Positions 13,405 to 25,000 of a DNA stretch of 54,561 bases are shown piece after piece; position 1 is the first letter of the stretch, and each line of letters opens with the position of its first letter. This stretch comes from Geosiphon pyriformis (taxonomy: Eukaryota > Glomeromycota > Glomeromycetes > Archaeosporales > Geosiphonaceae): NCBI GenBank assembly GCA_016748015.1, contig JAAOMT010000745.1:4881-59441 (forward strand), in the 5' to 3' direction. A model generated the notes under the pieces. The model was not told the DNA's origin. It saw only the letters and a list, made by a program, of their open reading frames with translations, and made no database searches. The translations under genes were made by a program, and so were the position numbers.

Positions 13405-13528
13405 ATGCAAAGTCTCACCACTTTTTCGTATTCTACTGAAATGTTTTCTCATCGTCTTATTAAGGCTTTTGATAGTCTAGTTATTTCCTGTGCTGCTAAA
13501 GAAAATGCTAAATTTTTTGGAAAATATG
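13405..13528 (+). CDS. Possible first exon of the trimethyllysine dioxygenase gene
   Basis: An open frame begins at 13405 (MQSLTTFSYSTEMFSHRLIK) and stays open to 13623. A GTAAAG donor at 13529 would end the exon in the phase required by the next exon at 13680. The intron between would be 151 nt, with CTAAC (13656-13660) and TTTGCAG as branch and acceptor. The dioxygenase needs an upstream start codon because no in-frame ATG precedes its targeting-like segment. The frame stays coding-like beyond the donor, so it could instead be a separate 72-residue protein. I do not recognise that protein. Confidence 0.35.
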
Positions 13529-13679
13529 GTAAAGACTTTGAATTAGTGTTTGCTATTTTTGTAGGAAAATTAATAGCAAAGTACAAGAGGTTATATTCTC
13601 ATGATGTGGTTCAATTTCAATAATGCTATCGACTTAAAATTGTTTTACCTTTTGATCTAACCTTCACGTAAATTTGCAG

Positions 13680-15718
13680 CTAGATTTTATGCTTCAACAG
13701 CTTTAAAACCATTGAGCGTTCAAAGTACAGGTTTCTTCTTGAGAAGAGATAAAACCCCTTTTTTTGGTTCATTGAAAACAGCACAAATTCGCGAGTTCGC
13801 TCAAGTATGATCATGCATGAAAATGTAATCCGTAGAAGGAGTGCATTTTATTGATAAATCAATTTTAAATTTTGGCTAGATTTCGGAAATTAAAGAAACA
13901 AAGGAATCAGTCACAGATATTCCAAATGCTTCGATCAACAGTAATAACAAAAAATTATTGGTTCACTGGAGAGATAAAAAGAGAATAAGTAAATTGTAAG
14001 TATGTTTATATTATTTGTTGTGAAATTTGTTCGGGTGTGAATAAACCTGAATATTTATTGGACATAGTCACGCGTTCTGGCTAAGGGATCATTGCCAATG
14101 TTTCCAATGTTATCATTCTCTCACCAAACAGCGATTAGTGGATACTTTTAAGGTTTGATTTTTTAATTTTCTGGATTTTTCTCTGACAACTTGTGATTTG
14201 AAAAATGTCTCAAAAAACTTCAAGATTCCTACGGATATTGCACCTTCATCTGTAAGTTCGAATGCAGTTGGTGTAACTATATCATGTAAGAGTTTTCAAT
14301 TGAAACTATCAGTTAGTTGCTTAAATGCAAAGACACATTTCTCATCAATCGTGTGTTGTTTTTTCCAGGGAACGATGGTCATTCGAGTTTATTTGAGTGG
14401 AATTGGCTACGACTTCATTCGTATGATCCACCGTTATTGTTCGATAATCAAAAGCCCAAGTAAGAAAGTTTGCATTGCAGTATGAGTTATATTTCAAGAA
14501 ATTTCGAAAGGATACTAATAAATTTTGATTTTTGAAATTGGTGTGAACTGATATTAGGAGCCAGAAGGTTACATGGAACGCTGAAGAAATAAAAACTTTC
14601 TTCCCGGTGGTTCAATATGAACATGTAAAGTTTTTCCTTTTGTTGTTCTGAAATTTTTTGAGTTATTATATTAATAATATTTCATTTTCTTGGTATTTGA
14701 CCAGGTGATGAAAACTCGGGATGGATTAGCGGAATGGCTTCATAACATAGTAAGATTTTTATGAGTTAATATCAAAAATATGTACTAGCATAATATTAAT
14801 CGCAAAAATCGGATTTTAGGATAAATATGGTTTATCCTTTGTTGATGGCGTGCCACCCAACCCAAAAGATACAGAAGATTTAGCAAAAAGGATCTGTTTC
14901 ATTCGTGAAACACATTATGGTTTGTTAAATGTTACATTTTGCTACTAAATATTTTTATATTTTGCAATTCTTTTTATTGTATTTGATCTTTGAATAATTC
15001 TTATATGCCATGTCTTTCCTTATTAAAGGTGGCTTTTGGGATGTCATGCCCAATCTTGAGCATGGCGACACGGCTTACACTACTCTGCCTCTTAAAGCCC
15101 ATACCGATAACACTTATTTCACAGATCCTGCGGGGTGAGTCAAATAAAAGCAGAAACTTTTAATTTTGGGCTCAAATCTGACCAAAATAAGTCTAAAATT
15201 CCAGGCTTCAGATGTTCCATTTAATTGAGTTTGAGGGAAAAGGAGGTGAATCGTTGTTTGTAGATGGATTGCATGCCGCGAATCTTCTGAAAAAAACTCA
15301 CCCAGAGGCGTACCATATATTATCAACCATACGAGTTCCGGCCCATTGTGCTGGTGATGAAAATATTCATATTCATCCCACCCCAGGTGGTTTCCCGATT
15401 CTTAATCACAATCCATCTACAAATGAGCTCTATCAGATTCGATACAACAATAACGATCGATCGACAATAAATCATTTGGAACCAGAACAAGTGAATTTAT
15501 TTTATGATGCTTTGCTAAAATGGAACGCATTATTGGAAGATAAGAAAAACGAATTTTGGATTCAGTTGACACCGGGACGTGCCATTATTTTCGATAATTG
15601 GCGTGTTTTGCATGGTCGGGCTGCATTCACAGGGCATCGAAGATTGACAGGGGCATATTTGAATTGGGATGACTATCAAAGTCGGTTAAGATGTACGAAT
15701 CAATTACAGACCAAATAA
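13680..15718 (+). CDS. Trimethyllysine dioxygenase, carnitine biosynthesis
   Basis: Ten exons: 13680-13804, 13880-13995, 14068-14152, 14225-14285, 14369-14459, 14558-14624, 14705-14749, 14820-14919, 15029-15134 and 15205-15718, giving about 436 residues plus a start from an upstream exon. The enzyme is an Fe(II)/2-oxoglutarate oxygenase that hydroxylates N6-trimethyllysine, the first step to carnitine. Order of parts: a basic RFYASTALKPLSV-type mitochondrial targeting stretch; an N-terminal zinc-type domain (FWLRDHCQCFQCYH); a WNDGHSSLFEWNWL repeat; then the catalytic fold. Iron ligands are visible as HTD (in KAHTDNTYF) and the late H of WRVLHGR, with the 2OG-binding Arg in GHRRLTGAYL. FIRETHYGGFWDV matches this family and argues for it over gamma-butyrobetaine hydroxylase, its close relative. 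All introns are 70-109 nt. Two use AAG acceptors (14224, 15028). The exon 1 start is unresolved. Confidence 0.9.
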
Positions 15719-16372
15719 CCATATGAGCTAGCTCCTTTCAATTGTGATTTTAAATCAATTTTGATGTTAAATATCGTGTTCTTTAAAAATTGTAATTTTT
15801 CAAGATAGACATAGATTTAGAAATCAAAGCCAGTAATATCATACTATATTTCATATCAATATAAGATCTAATCGATTAGGTCCAATTTATTCTTTTTCAA
15901 TTTATCTCATGATCGATATGAAGTAAAACGAACAGTGTAAATGCTAAATTGAACATTTCCGAAGCTTATATAACCACAACGTTTATTTTCTCTTCTACGT
16001 TGATGCACGATTTCCTTTTTTACAAGGGAGCGGAAAATTTTACTTTTCCCAATACGAATAATCAAATTGAAGTTTCAATTTCATTTTGGTAGATTTATGC
16101 AATCAAAATCTAAATGATTTAAATGTTAAGTCTGATATTCACCAGGAATTTTTTTGGGAATTAAGGTCTTTTTTTAATGCATTACCAACTTTGAGAAAAC
16201 CTATTTTTAATAGGGACTGCATCGAGTAGTCAAAGGTATATTGTTTTTTTTGAGAGCTGTTGACGTCTGAGCTGATCCATCCGCAGTTGTGTTGCTTAAA
16301 TTTTCTACTACACCACATCGATTACCTGATATTTGCAAAATGAAAATTTAAAAAACACCAATTTTTAATTTT
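15719..16372. other. Shared 3' region between convergent genes
   Basis: This gap lies between the dioxygenase stop and the GATA-factor stop. It should contain both 3' UTRs and polyadenylation signals. No coding or repeat structure is visible. Confidence 0.4.
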
Positions 16373-17660
16373 TTAAACAAACTTTTTGGGGAAAAACCCA
16401 CATTTTTCTTGGCCATTAGAATCGCTCAAAAATATGGAACCAGCCACTTTGCAATTCGCACAGGTTCGGCTGGGCTTGTATTTCCTTTGATCCTTGCACA
16501 AATGAATTTCCCCGTCTGGTCCAATATTTACCGGACGATGGCGTCCATTTAATTTCAGACTGTAAATCATAATTATATAAGAAAACATGGGAAAAATATT
16601 TTTCTGTTAAAAAAAAAACTACTTACTAAATTCCACAAGCATTACAAAGTAAAGCAATTCCTTGCATATCTCTTCTCCATGCTGGAGTATTTCGCGTGCC
16701 ACAATTTGAACAACGAAAAATTTCACCTTGTTTTGTTTTTGGCTCTTCAGTATTATTAGTGGTAGAGTTCATTGCAAGGCACGAATCATCCCCGTTTATA
16801 CCGCAGGTGGAATGAGTATCGGTAAAATATTTATACCGACGACGTGAACGTTTCGAATCCAAAGAATCAGCATCATCATTTGGAGATTGCTCTTTTCCTT
16901 TTTCAATCTCGGTATCAAAAGGTATCTCGACCATGCTAGTGGTTGTAATTTTTCTTTTTCCATTAGCATGGGGAATTAAAGTTTGATCAGAAAAACTCGT
17001 GTCACTATCTGTTTGTAATTTAGGATTAGAATGAGTCACGGATAATATATGATGTTGTGAGGGTATCTCTTTAAAAGTGAATTGTTCCTTAGCACAAATA
17101 TGACACCACTGATCAGGACAATCAACCTCGGAACAAATATCTGGGGAAGCAAAAATTAAATTGCTTTTAGGAATATTTACTAAAGGGTAAGGACAAGTAC
17201 TCAAAGTGGTTTGTCTTGAAACAGAAGGAATTGGTGGGGGTAGTCGCCAAGACTCTTTGCTTACAAACTTTTCATTGATATTTTGCCGACCCTTTCCTTT
17301 ATCTTGGGTTGAAACGTCTTTGAAATCAAAATCAGGAACGATTGGTGAGAAGATAGGGAATAAGGAATCAACCAGATTTTTAATCTTCGGTTCAATGACC
17401 AAGGGAGGCGAAACTTCAGAATTTAAAGAGAACGAGTGTATTTTGGTTTCGCATGTGATTTTGTGAGCTGATTCGATTTTATATTGAATCTCGGAAGAAT
17501 CTTCCAGGACGTAGTTGGCTTTTTGATCAATTCGATTTTCAGTCAAAATTGCGAGATCTTCTGCATCTTTTCGGTCGCGTAAATCCAATGATTTAAATAA
17601 TGAAATAGGTGTAGCTTGTATTTGGGATTGATTCGTGTTACTAGACTCAGATTTGTTCAT
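16373..17660 (-). CDS. GATA-type zinc-finger transcription factor
   Basis: Two exons, 17660-16627 and 16559-16373, make 406 residues. The 67 nt intron (16560-16626; donor GTAAGT, acceptor ACAG) splits the finger exactly inside the Tyr codon after CNACGI. The joined finger is C-X2-C-X18-C-X2-C (CSNC, then TPAWRRDMQGIALLCNAC, then IYLKLNGRHRP), the longer-loop fungal class, and predicts binding to GATA sites in the nucleus. The long N-terminal half is polar and low-complexity, with a basic KRSRRRYKY nuclear-signal-like stretch before the finger and an isolated Cys cluster (CPDQWCHIC). After the finger come more cysteines (CKDQRKY, CANCKV), which may be a decayed second zinc-binding unit. The regulated pathway cannot be told from sequence. 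Confidence 0.9.
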
Positions 17661-19275
17661 ATTCTTTTATTATTTTGAATTGATTGCTGGAGAAATAGAG
17701 AAGTAAGTTTTAAGATAATAAATTTCATTTTGTTTAGTGAAACTGAAAAATTTTGGATAAAAATAACACTAAACATTGCATAAATAATCATCTTGAAATT
17801 TAAGCCTCACCACGGAAGGGTTTAATAAACCACAAATGTATTAAAGACTGAAGATTGAGATCAGAATGAAAGCAGGTTTCTATCGCAAATTTCTTATCAA
17901 AAAAAGTTTATTATTAAGAAACCTAACCTTAGCACTTCTATATATACTAATCAAATTAAATATGCCTACCTTTTACTAAAACAAATTTTTAGTGATGCAT
18001 AAAACTACTAAATACTACTACCATCATAATTAACAGTCGTATGCGTCGCAGTGATCTCATGCTTTTACAATCCATTTATAATAATCATTTCTTTCAATCT
18101 TTGCCAGACCGAAATACTGATTGATCTCTTTGTTATGATTTATAATTTGGCTTGCCGTGATAATGAAATGGAATTGATCATTTCAGACTGTGAATTATGA
18201 CTATGAGTAGTTAAATTTTCAAATTGATGAGTTCTATGATTTAGAATACCTAAAATCATAATATCAATTAATGAAAATATCAAGGAGTTTGAGGGGCCTA
18301 TTTCCCTAAAGTAATCATCGGAGTTATAAAATAAGGGATGAATCTATTCTATTCATTCAAAATTTGCACCAGAAGAGTGAGAAATATCCCGCAGGAATAT
18401 CAACAGGCAAAGCAAATTGATCATATTAATTACCAAACCTTTATTTTTGAGTTTTCTGATTGCATTTATCACCTGTTGAACATATTTAAATTTGCCTTAA
18501 TTTTTTTTTTTTTGAGAATTCTCGAATTTATTTAACAAATCTATTACTCAAGATTACAATTTTAAAGATGATTTCAATGATTTTGTAGATGAATTTGATT
18601 AAAGGCTTTAAATATTCCCCCGTGAGATTTTGAATATATTAATTTTCAAAAATTTGGTTGGTTCTACATATTAACTAGGCAACTCTTAATTTTGATCGAG
18701 CATAATCAATTTGCCATTTCCATCTGAAAAATAATATTTTTCAATTGAGTTTTAAGGACAGAGTTTTAATTTAAAAATATAAATCCAAAGATATATTTGT
18801 TGCCGAGCTCAAAAAAGTTGAAAATTTATAAAAAAACCATTAAGAAACTTCATTTCTTTAAGGATTATTTTTGACTGCAATTTTTTCATGATTTTAAAGG
18901 TTGAACCCAACAAATCAATTAATATTAACTATCAGCTAGTATTTTAACTTGACTATTAATCGAACTTTTGTCAAATAGCCGATAATTACCAAATTTTCAT
19001 TTGCTAGCTATATATGTAAACCTTAAACCCAAATATCGAATGATTATCAATTTATCATGCATTTAAGACAGAGTAAAGCTTTTTGATCAGTTTTCTGGCA
19101 ATTATCTATTCCAAAGATGGCACATTAAATAAAAACTCCTAACGGATATCAATAAAATTCTCACAAGATCTTTGGACTCGTAGTGTAAAGCTTAAAGAGT
19201 ATTTATGAAAGGTTTCCTCAAAGGAAAATCTACTCATTTTGAAATATCTCTTACTCAACAATCGTTATTGTTTAA
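17661..19275. other. Divergent promoter region between GATA and KH-like genes
   Basis: About 1.6 kb between two genes transcribed away from each other. Frames such as 18338-18535 show no family signal and lack coding composition. No clear TATA boxes were found. Confidence 0.4.
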
Positions 19276-21432
19276 ATGATGTCACAAAATGAAGAAACTA
19301 TTATCACGATTAATATACCAGCTGAGAACCTTGAATTTATCACTGGCCAGAACGAAGGAAAGCTTCGATGGGTTGAGTAAGTATTAAGCTTATAGCGTGA
19401 CTAATCGAAATTTTAATCTCAAGTCATAAAAATATCTGTCTTAAATTTCATCTGAATAGACAGCTTACTGGAACTATCATTCAATTATCCAATGATAAAA
19501 CTCAGGCGAAAATCAGAGGAACGCTTGCCATGGAAGCAAGAAAACTCTTTGTTTATCTCTACCAACCAGATACAACAAAAAAACAAGTAAAACCACATAA
19601 GTCATTAAATGGGTCCTATAGGGATTTTCAAAGTGAAAGACATTTTTCAAGGCCATCAAACTCCAAATTCTGGCCCAATATTGGCTTCACGATAATCGAA
19701 ACGACTTCTCAAGACCTTTCCAAAGTGAAAATCGGGTTTTTCAAGTATTCAGGCCAAGATTGTAATCCCCATTCTTATGGAAAAGATCTATATTATCCCC
19801 AAAGAATAAACGAAGAGATTGAAAATCGCGATTTCGAAATTGAGTTCGAAAAAGAAATTAACAACAATTTATGCAGCTTACACTGGAGTGAAAAAAATGA
19901 TCAGGACATAAATAATGCTCACAAAATTTTATTTGGGAAATCTTTGAATAAATTTAACTCATCCTCGAAAAATCCTCAAGAAAAAATTTGGAAGGCGAGT
20001 GGCCTTATTTTAAGTAAAGAATTTTTATTTTGAAAATTGAAACCAATTGCAATGAATTCTTTTAACCCCTTAATGTTTTATCAGGTAAGGATAAGACTTC
20101 AGATACTGGTCCATTTGATCAAAATAACCAAGGAAAACCGATTGATATCGCTTTAGAAGAACAATTGAAAATATCGGATTATCGAAACAGCCCCAAAGAT
20201 AACTCTGCCATATTCAATCAATCTAATCTCATGGAAGAAGCATATTTGAAGGGAAAAATAGCCTATAGCAATGACAAGTACCATTGGAGTGATAAGAACA
20301 TAAAGCAACTTCACGAAACCCCTGTTTCTCGTGCAACATCCTGGAACCAGGAGACGCAAACAAGACCGTTCGAGTATACCATGTATGTCCCAAATCGTGA
20401 ATTTCCATATGGGACATCAATTCATCTAGGAGACTGTATAAAAAAAATTTCGACGGTGGCCTTACAATGTTATCCTTTGGATCAAAAGGGAAAAGAAGTT
20501 CATTTAACGATATTCTTTGGGTTGGAGTTATTTTTTAACTTTCAAGAAATCCCGAGAATTCCGCTTACTATTCAACAGTGGTGTGATATTAAACGTGAAG
20601 GAGACGCACTGAAAACTTCATTTCAACACAATGCAATCCTTATCGATGAGCAAAGATTGCTTGATTTAGGTCTTGGATTTAAAAAAAAATGGCAATCACA
20701 AGAAAAGTGGAACACAATTGTATTCTTTAGGGAAAATGGCGTTGATAAAAAAATGAAATTGGTGTGGGACTCAAAAGAACGTAAGCGTTTCAAGTCATAG
20801 CAATTTTTGAGATTGCAACTTTTAAATTAGATTTACTTCTTTTGTAAAGGAATATGGAAGATAAAAAAATTATTTAAAGAAGTTCACCGAGTTGTCGTGA
20901 TGGATGTATTGTCAGGAGCAAATGGACCTGATTTTCGTTTCAGTACCAAAACCCAAGTCAGGATTCCCATTGAGAATCGCTTGCGAGAAATAATTTCTGA
21001 GATTCAACCTGCCATGAAAACTCGTTACGAAGCCCAAAAAGATATGGAGTTTCGTCCTATTGATTTTGAAAATAGGCTTAGAGTGAACCGTAGCCAACAG
21101 ATGATATCGAAAAAACGCTTCATGTAACTCAGTTTTCATTCCTTTGTATATTTAGTGTTTTCCATTAAAGGCTAACTTTTCTGTCTTTGTCAAACAGCAA
21201 TAGGAAATATAGAATCAATATTGTTTTGATGCGACAAGATTCGGGCAATAATGTTGTAAATACCATAAACGAAGTTAGGTTGAAGCATATGGATTGGGTT
21301 GAATTACTCGATCAAGATGACCTAATTTATTTGGCGATGAGGGATAAAACCAAACAAACAAGGCAAATGTTAGATGACACTATCCAAGAGACTATCGGAT
21401 ATACGAGAGAAATTGTTAAAAAGATGGAATGA
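19276..21432 (+). CDS. KH-like domain protein with large uncharacterised C-terminal region
   Basis: Five exons, 19276-19376, 19460-20013, 20085-20780, 20850-21123 and 21198-21432, give 619 residues with all phases matching. The introns are 69-83 nt. The N-terminus (about residues 8-69) has a KH-type pattern: ITINIPAENLEFITG, a G-rich loop (GQNEGKLRWVE), TGTIIQL, then IRGTLAMEARKLF. The loop is GxxxG rather than the usual GxxG, so nucleic-acid binding may be altered. The rest (residues about 80-619) is mixed alpha/beta with no motif I can name. It resembles fungal proteins annotated only as domains of unknown function behind a KH fold. RNA binding is a family-based inference. Adjacent ATGs at 19276 and 19279 are both possible starts. 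The 20849 acceptor is AAG. Confidence 0.8.
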
Positions 21433-21829
21433 TTTTTGAAATTACTTATTTTCAGCAATGAGATGGGTCATCAAAGTGATCTAACATTAAAACTATGTAA
21501 GTCCAATTTAGGTAATATACAAGCCCTATAAGGGGTAGGCTCCCGCGTCGGCCTAAACTGACTCATTTTTAATAAGATAATGAAAGAGAATGTTACGAGC
21601 ACCATTGATATCCCTGTTTTGCATCAAGAGCAGCAAACCACTTTGGAACCATGGATATAGTCGCAGAATCCACAATTTTGCTTGTTTATTCATTTATTCA
21701 AATAACTATTTGATACCATAGATGCTCATGTGCCTTGTAGATTAGATGTTGGCGAAAGCAAATATGTGACTATATATTCCTTGAGAACAAAATTCGGGTA
21801 ATAATATTGTATGGCAGTTTTTCCTAATT
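21433..21829. other. 3' flank of the KH-like gene
   Basis: No gene is seen. A short GC-richer patch near 21525-21560 (GGCTCCCGCGTCGGCC) stands out against the surroundings but matches nothing I recognise. Confidence 0.4.
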
Positions 21830-24800
21830 AAAACACATTAAAAAAGTTTTTTATATATATTCTTAAAGATAATTTTTTTAAGATAAAAATTAATTCTTGG
21901 AATATTGCATAGTCTAATTATATTATTTAAAAAAAAATTATTTATTAAAAATTGAGTTATTAATAAGATAAATAAATAAATCTTTAATATAAAATGTAAT
22001 ACTTAGGTAATAATAAGAATAAAAATTAGTGTTATGTTAAATTTTGATAACACTATTCCAAAACAACAGAATTTTTATTAAATTATACTTCTAAGAGCAA
22101 AACTGCAACACAACAAAATTTTTGACAATTACTGTAATTTTAAATAAAAACAACGACTGTGAAAATATATATAAGCAAAGTGTTTTGAATAATTTAAAGC
22201 TAAGAAAGTTTAAACACTTTCATATAATGACTATAAATTGAACTAAATAAAAAATTTGCTTATATTATTTATCTTTTCTTAATTCAAATTTTAGATTTTT
22301 AATTGTTTAAAAATATAAAAGTTAAATATTAGTAAACATAAAATTAAAGAATTTAATTTTATAGCCACTTTATAACTTCAGTCAATACAATTTCAATTAT
22401 TAACATAAAAATTATTAAATTCTAAAATTATTCTAAATTGTTACAATATTACTTTTTAGAATATATTTAAAAGCTAATATTTTATTCTAAATTCACTATT
22501 ATTTGATAGATTCTTTAATTAAGTAAACAAAATTTTCAGAAGTATTTAATTATTCTATATAATTAATTAAAAATATTTAACATTTTCTTCCAAAAACAAA
22601 TACTATTTTTATTATTAAAATTTTTATTTTGTAATTAAAAATTTTTTTAATTAAATATAAAAAAGCAACTTAAAAAGTTATTTTTGGATATGCTAATAAT
22701 TTTAAATAAAAATATCAAGTTTGATTAATTAATTATTTAATAAATTTTGTGTAAATTATCAAATTTAATAGTATTACAAAAAAATACATAGTTTTATTTA
22801 GAATTAATAAAAAGGTTAAATGCTTTTGGAAATTTAAAATGGTTTTTAACTCTGGAATTAATCAATAAATATTGGCAAATAAAAAGAAATAAAAAATATT
22901 ACAATTTAATATATGTTTTTTAAACTAACAAAAACATCAACAATATTCTAATCATTAATGTACGTAATTTATTCCGAGCTTTGTGAAATCAGTGTACTTT
23001 ATTTGTTGAAAAGAAATATTATTTGCTAATATTTAAATTATATTTATAATATTGTAAAGAAAAATTTTTTAAAATTATAAAAAGTTAAATCAAAAATAAA
23101 TATTGAAAAATATTACTTTGAAAAAAGAGATGGACATTTCTAAAACACAAAATTAATAAAAATCAAATTTTAAATATTGAAAAAATACAAAACTTAAATT
23201 TCCCAAAATTTAACTGAAGTTAAAAAATTTTAGATTTAATTTTTTATTTAAAAAAAATTTATCGATATTTTTCATTAAATTATTATTATAGTAATTAAAA
23301 TCATTTATTTTAATTATGTATTAATTACTAATGTCACATATTTTAGCTATCTTTTTTTTGAAATTAGTTAAATTAATTTTCGATTTAATTATCAACCAAA
23401 TTGTTGACTTTGTTACTTTTTCATTAGCTATATAAACGAAATTTCTCAAAGTTGTTAAAAAGTATTTGAATTCATTTGAATGTCTTAGAATAAAAACTCA
23501 ATTAAGTTTTTATTATTCTTTTTAAATTAAATTTAATCATATATCTCGAATTGTATTTTTTAAAATTAGCTTGAAAAATAAAAAGACTTGTTTTTATAAT
23601 TTTTTAAATAAAGAATTGTTGAAATTAATTAATATCTGCTATTGAATTCTAAAAGTAATAGCTAAAAAAATAAAATTATAACAGTTTTATTATTTTTGGT
23701 TAATAATCACAAACAATTTTTTAATCTTTAAATTTTTTTGGAAATATTAGTGGTTGTAATTTAATACTAATTACATAAATTGAATTACTTACAAATTTAA
23801 TTTGCTTTCTTATTAAGATTTTTTTCAGTTAAATTTATATTGCTTTTTTATATTAATAATTTATAACGGTACAGTTTTTAAAACAACCAACTTAATTATT
23901 AATATTTTGATAAAACATGAATAATTTAAACAATATTAACACATTATTATCAAATCACTTTAAAAAAACAGTTCAATTAAAATAAATGAAAAAATTTTAG
24001 TTTTGAAATATTTTGATAAAACAAAATTTATAATATTAATTTTTTGATTAATAAAAAACTTATTTAAGCGTTAAATATTATTCTATATGTTTTATAAAAT
24101 CAATATAAAATAATTTTTATAATTAATTTATTTATAGAACACAAATTAAAAAGTATAAAAACAACATAATTGGTTATTATTTGTGTAATAAAAAGTATTA
24201 AATAACAATTCACTAAAAAAATTATGAGTAAAAAGCCTAAAGTTTCAAAACAATAATATTTTTTTAACCAAAATATGCGAAATGTGCTTTACATATTTTA
24301 TGAATACTAAATAAAATTTATCTTAATAATTAATATTCTAATTTAAAAAAAGGTTTTAATTATAAATTTAAATGATGTAAAATTAACAATTTATTTCAAA
24401 TATTTTTGAAAATTATGAAAAAAATATGGATACTAAATGGTTTACTTGACAAAATATTTTTAATGGGTAATTTTCAAAATAAAAATTGTAAATTAGTTGT
24501 AAAAAATTACACATGTTTTTAAAAGCTTTAAATTTTAATTACAGTGCTATCCTTAATTTCAAAACCTAAATTTAATTATATTAATTTGGCCTTATTAATT
24601 TTTAATTGATATTATTATTTTTAATTAATTTAATTTTTTGTTTTCTGTTAAATTGTTACTTTAACTTGTAATAATATCAATGAATAATCGTTTTTATGTT
24701 TGTATTTATTTAAAGTTAAAGAATTCGCTTTTATAATTTATTTATAATTTATTTTTTTAATTAATATTATTGTTTAGTCATTTTATATTTTGCTATTTAT

Positions 24801-25000
24801 TTTTTTATTATTTTAATTTATAATAATATGATAACCAAAGAGATTTTGAATATTTTTTAAAATACTTTTTGATTTATAATATTGTCATTTAAATAATTTT
24901 ATAATACAGATGTTGAAGAATATTTTGTGTATAAATGTATAAATAAAATCATTTTTAAACAACCGACAAAATAATTAATTTAGATTTTTATATTTTCCGG
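21830..25000. repeat. AT-rich block, probably decayed repeats
   Basis: About 3.2 kb of very high A+T with no sustained reading frame and very few CpG sites, like the other AT-rich blocks. No repeat boundary or transposon ends could be fixed by eye. Confidence 0.5.

Noticed and set aside
15114-15326. 70-codon minus-strand frame
   Set aside because: Lies antisense to conserved exons of the dioxygenase gene.
17206-17466. 86-codon plus-strand frame
   Set aside because: Antisense shadow of the GATA-factor first exon.
20153-20420. Minus-strand frames of 63-68 codons
   Set aside because: Antisense shadows of exon 3 of the KH-like gene.
21525-21560. GC-rich patch considered as a second tRNA or rRNA fragment
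   Set aside because: No cloverleaf, no B-box, no known rRNA motif.
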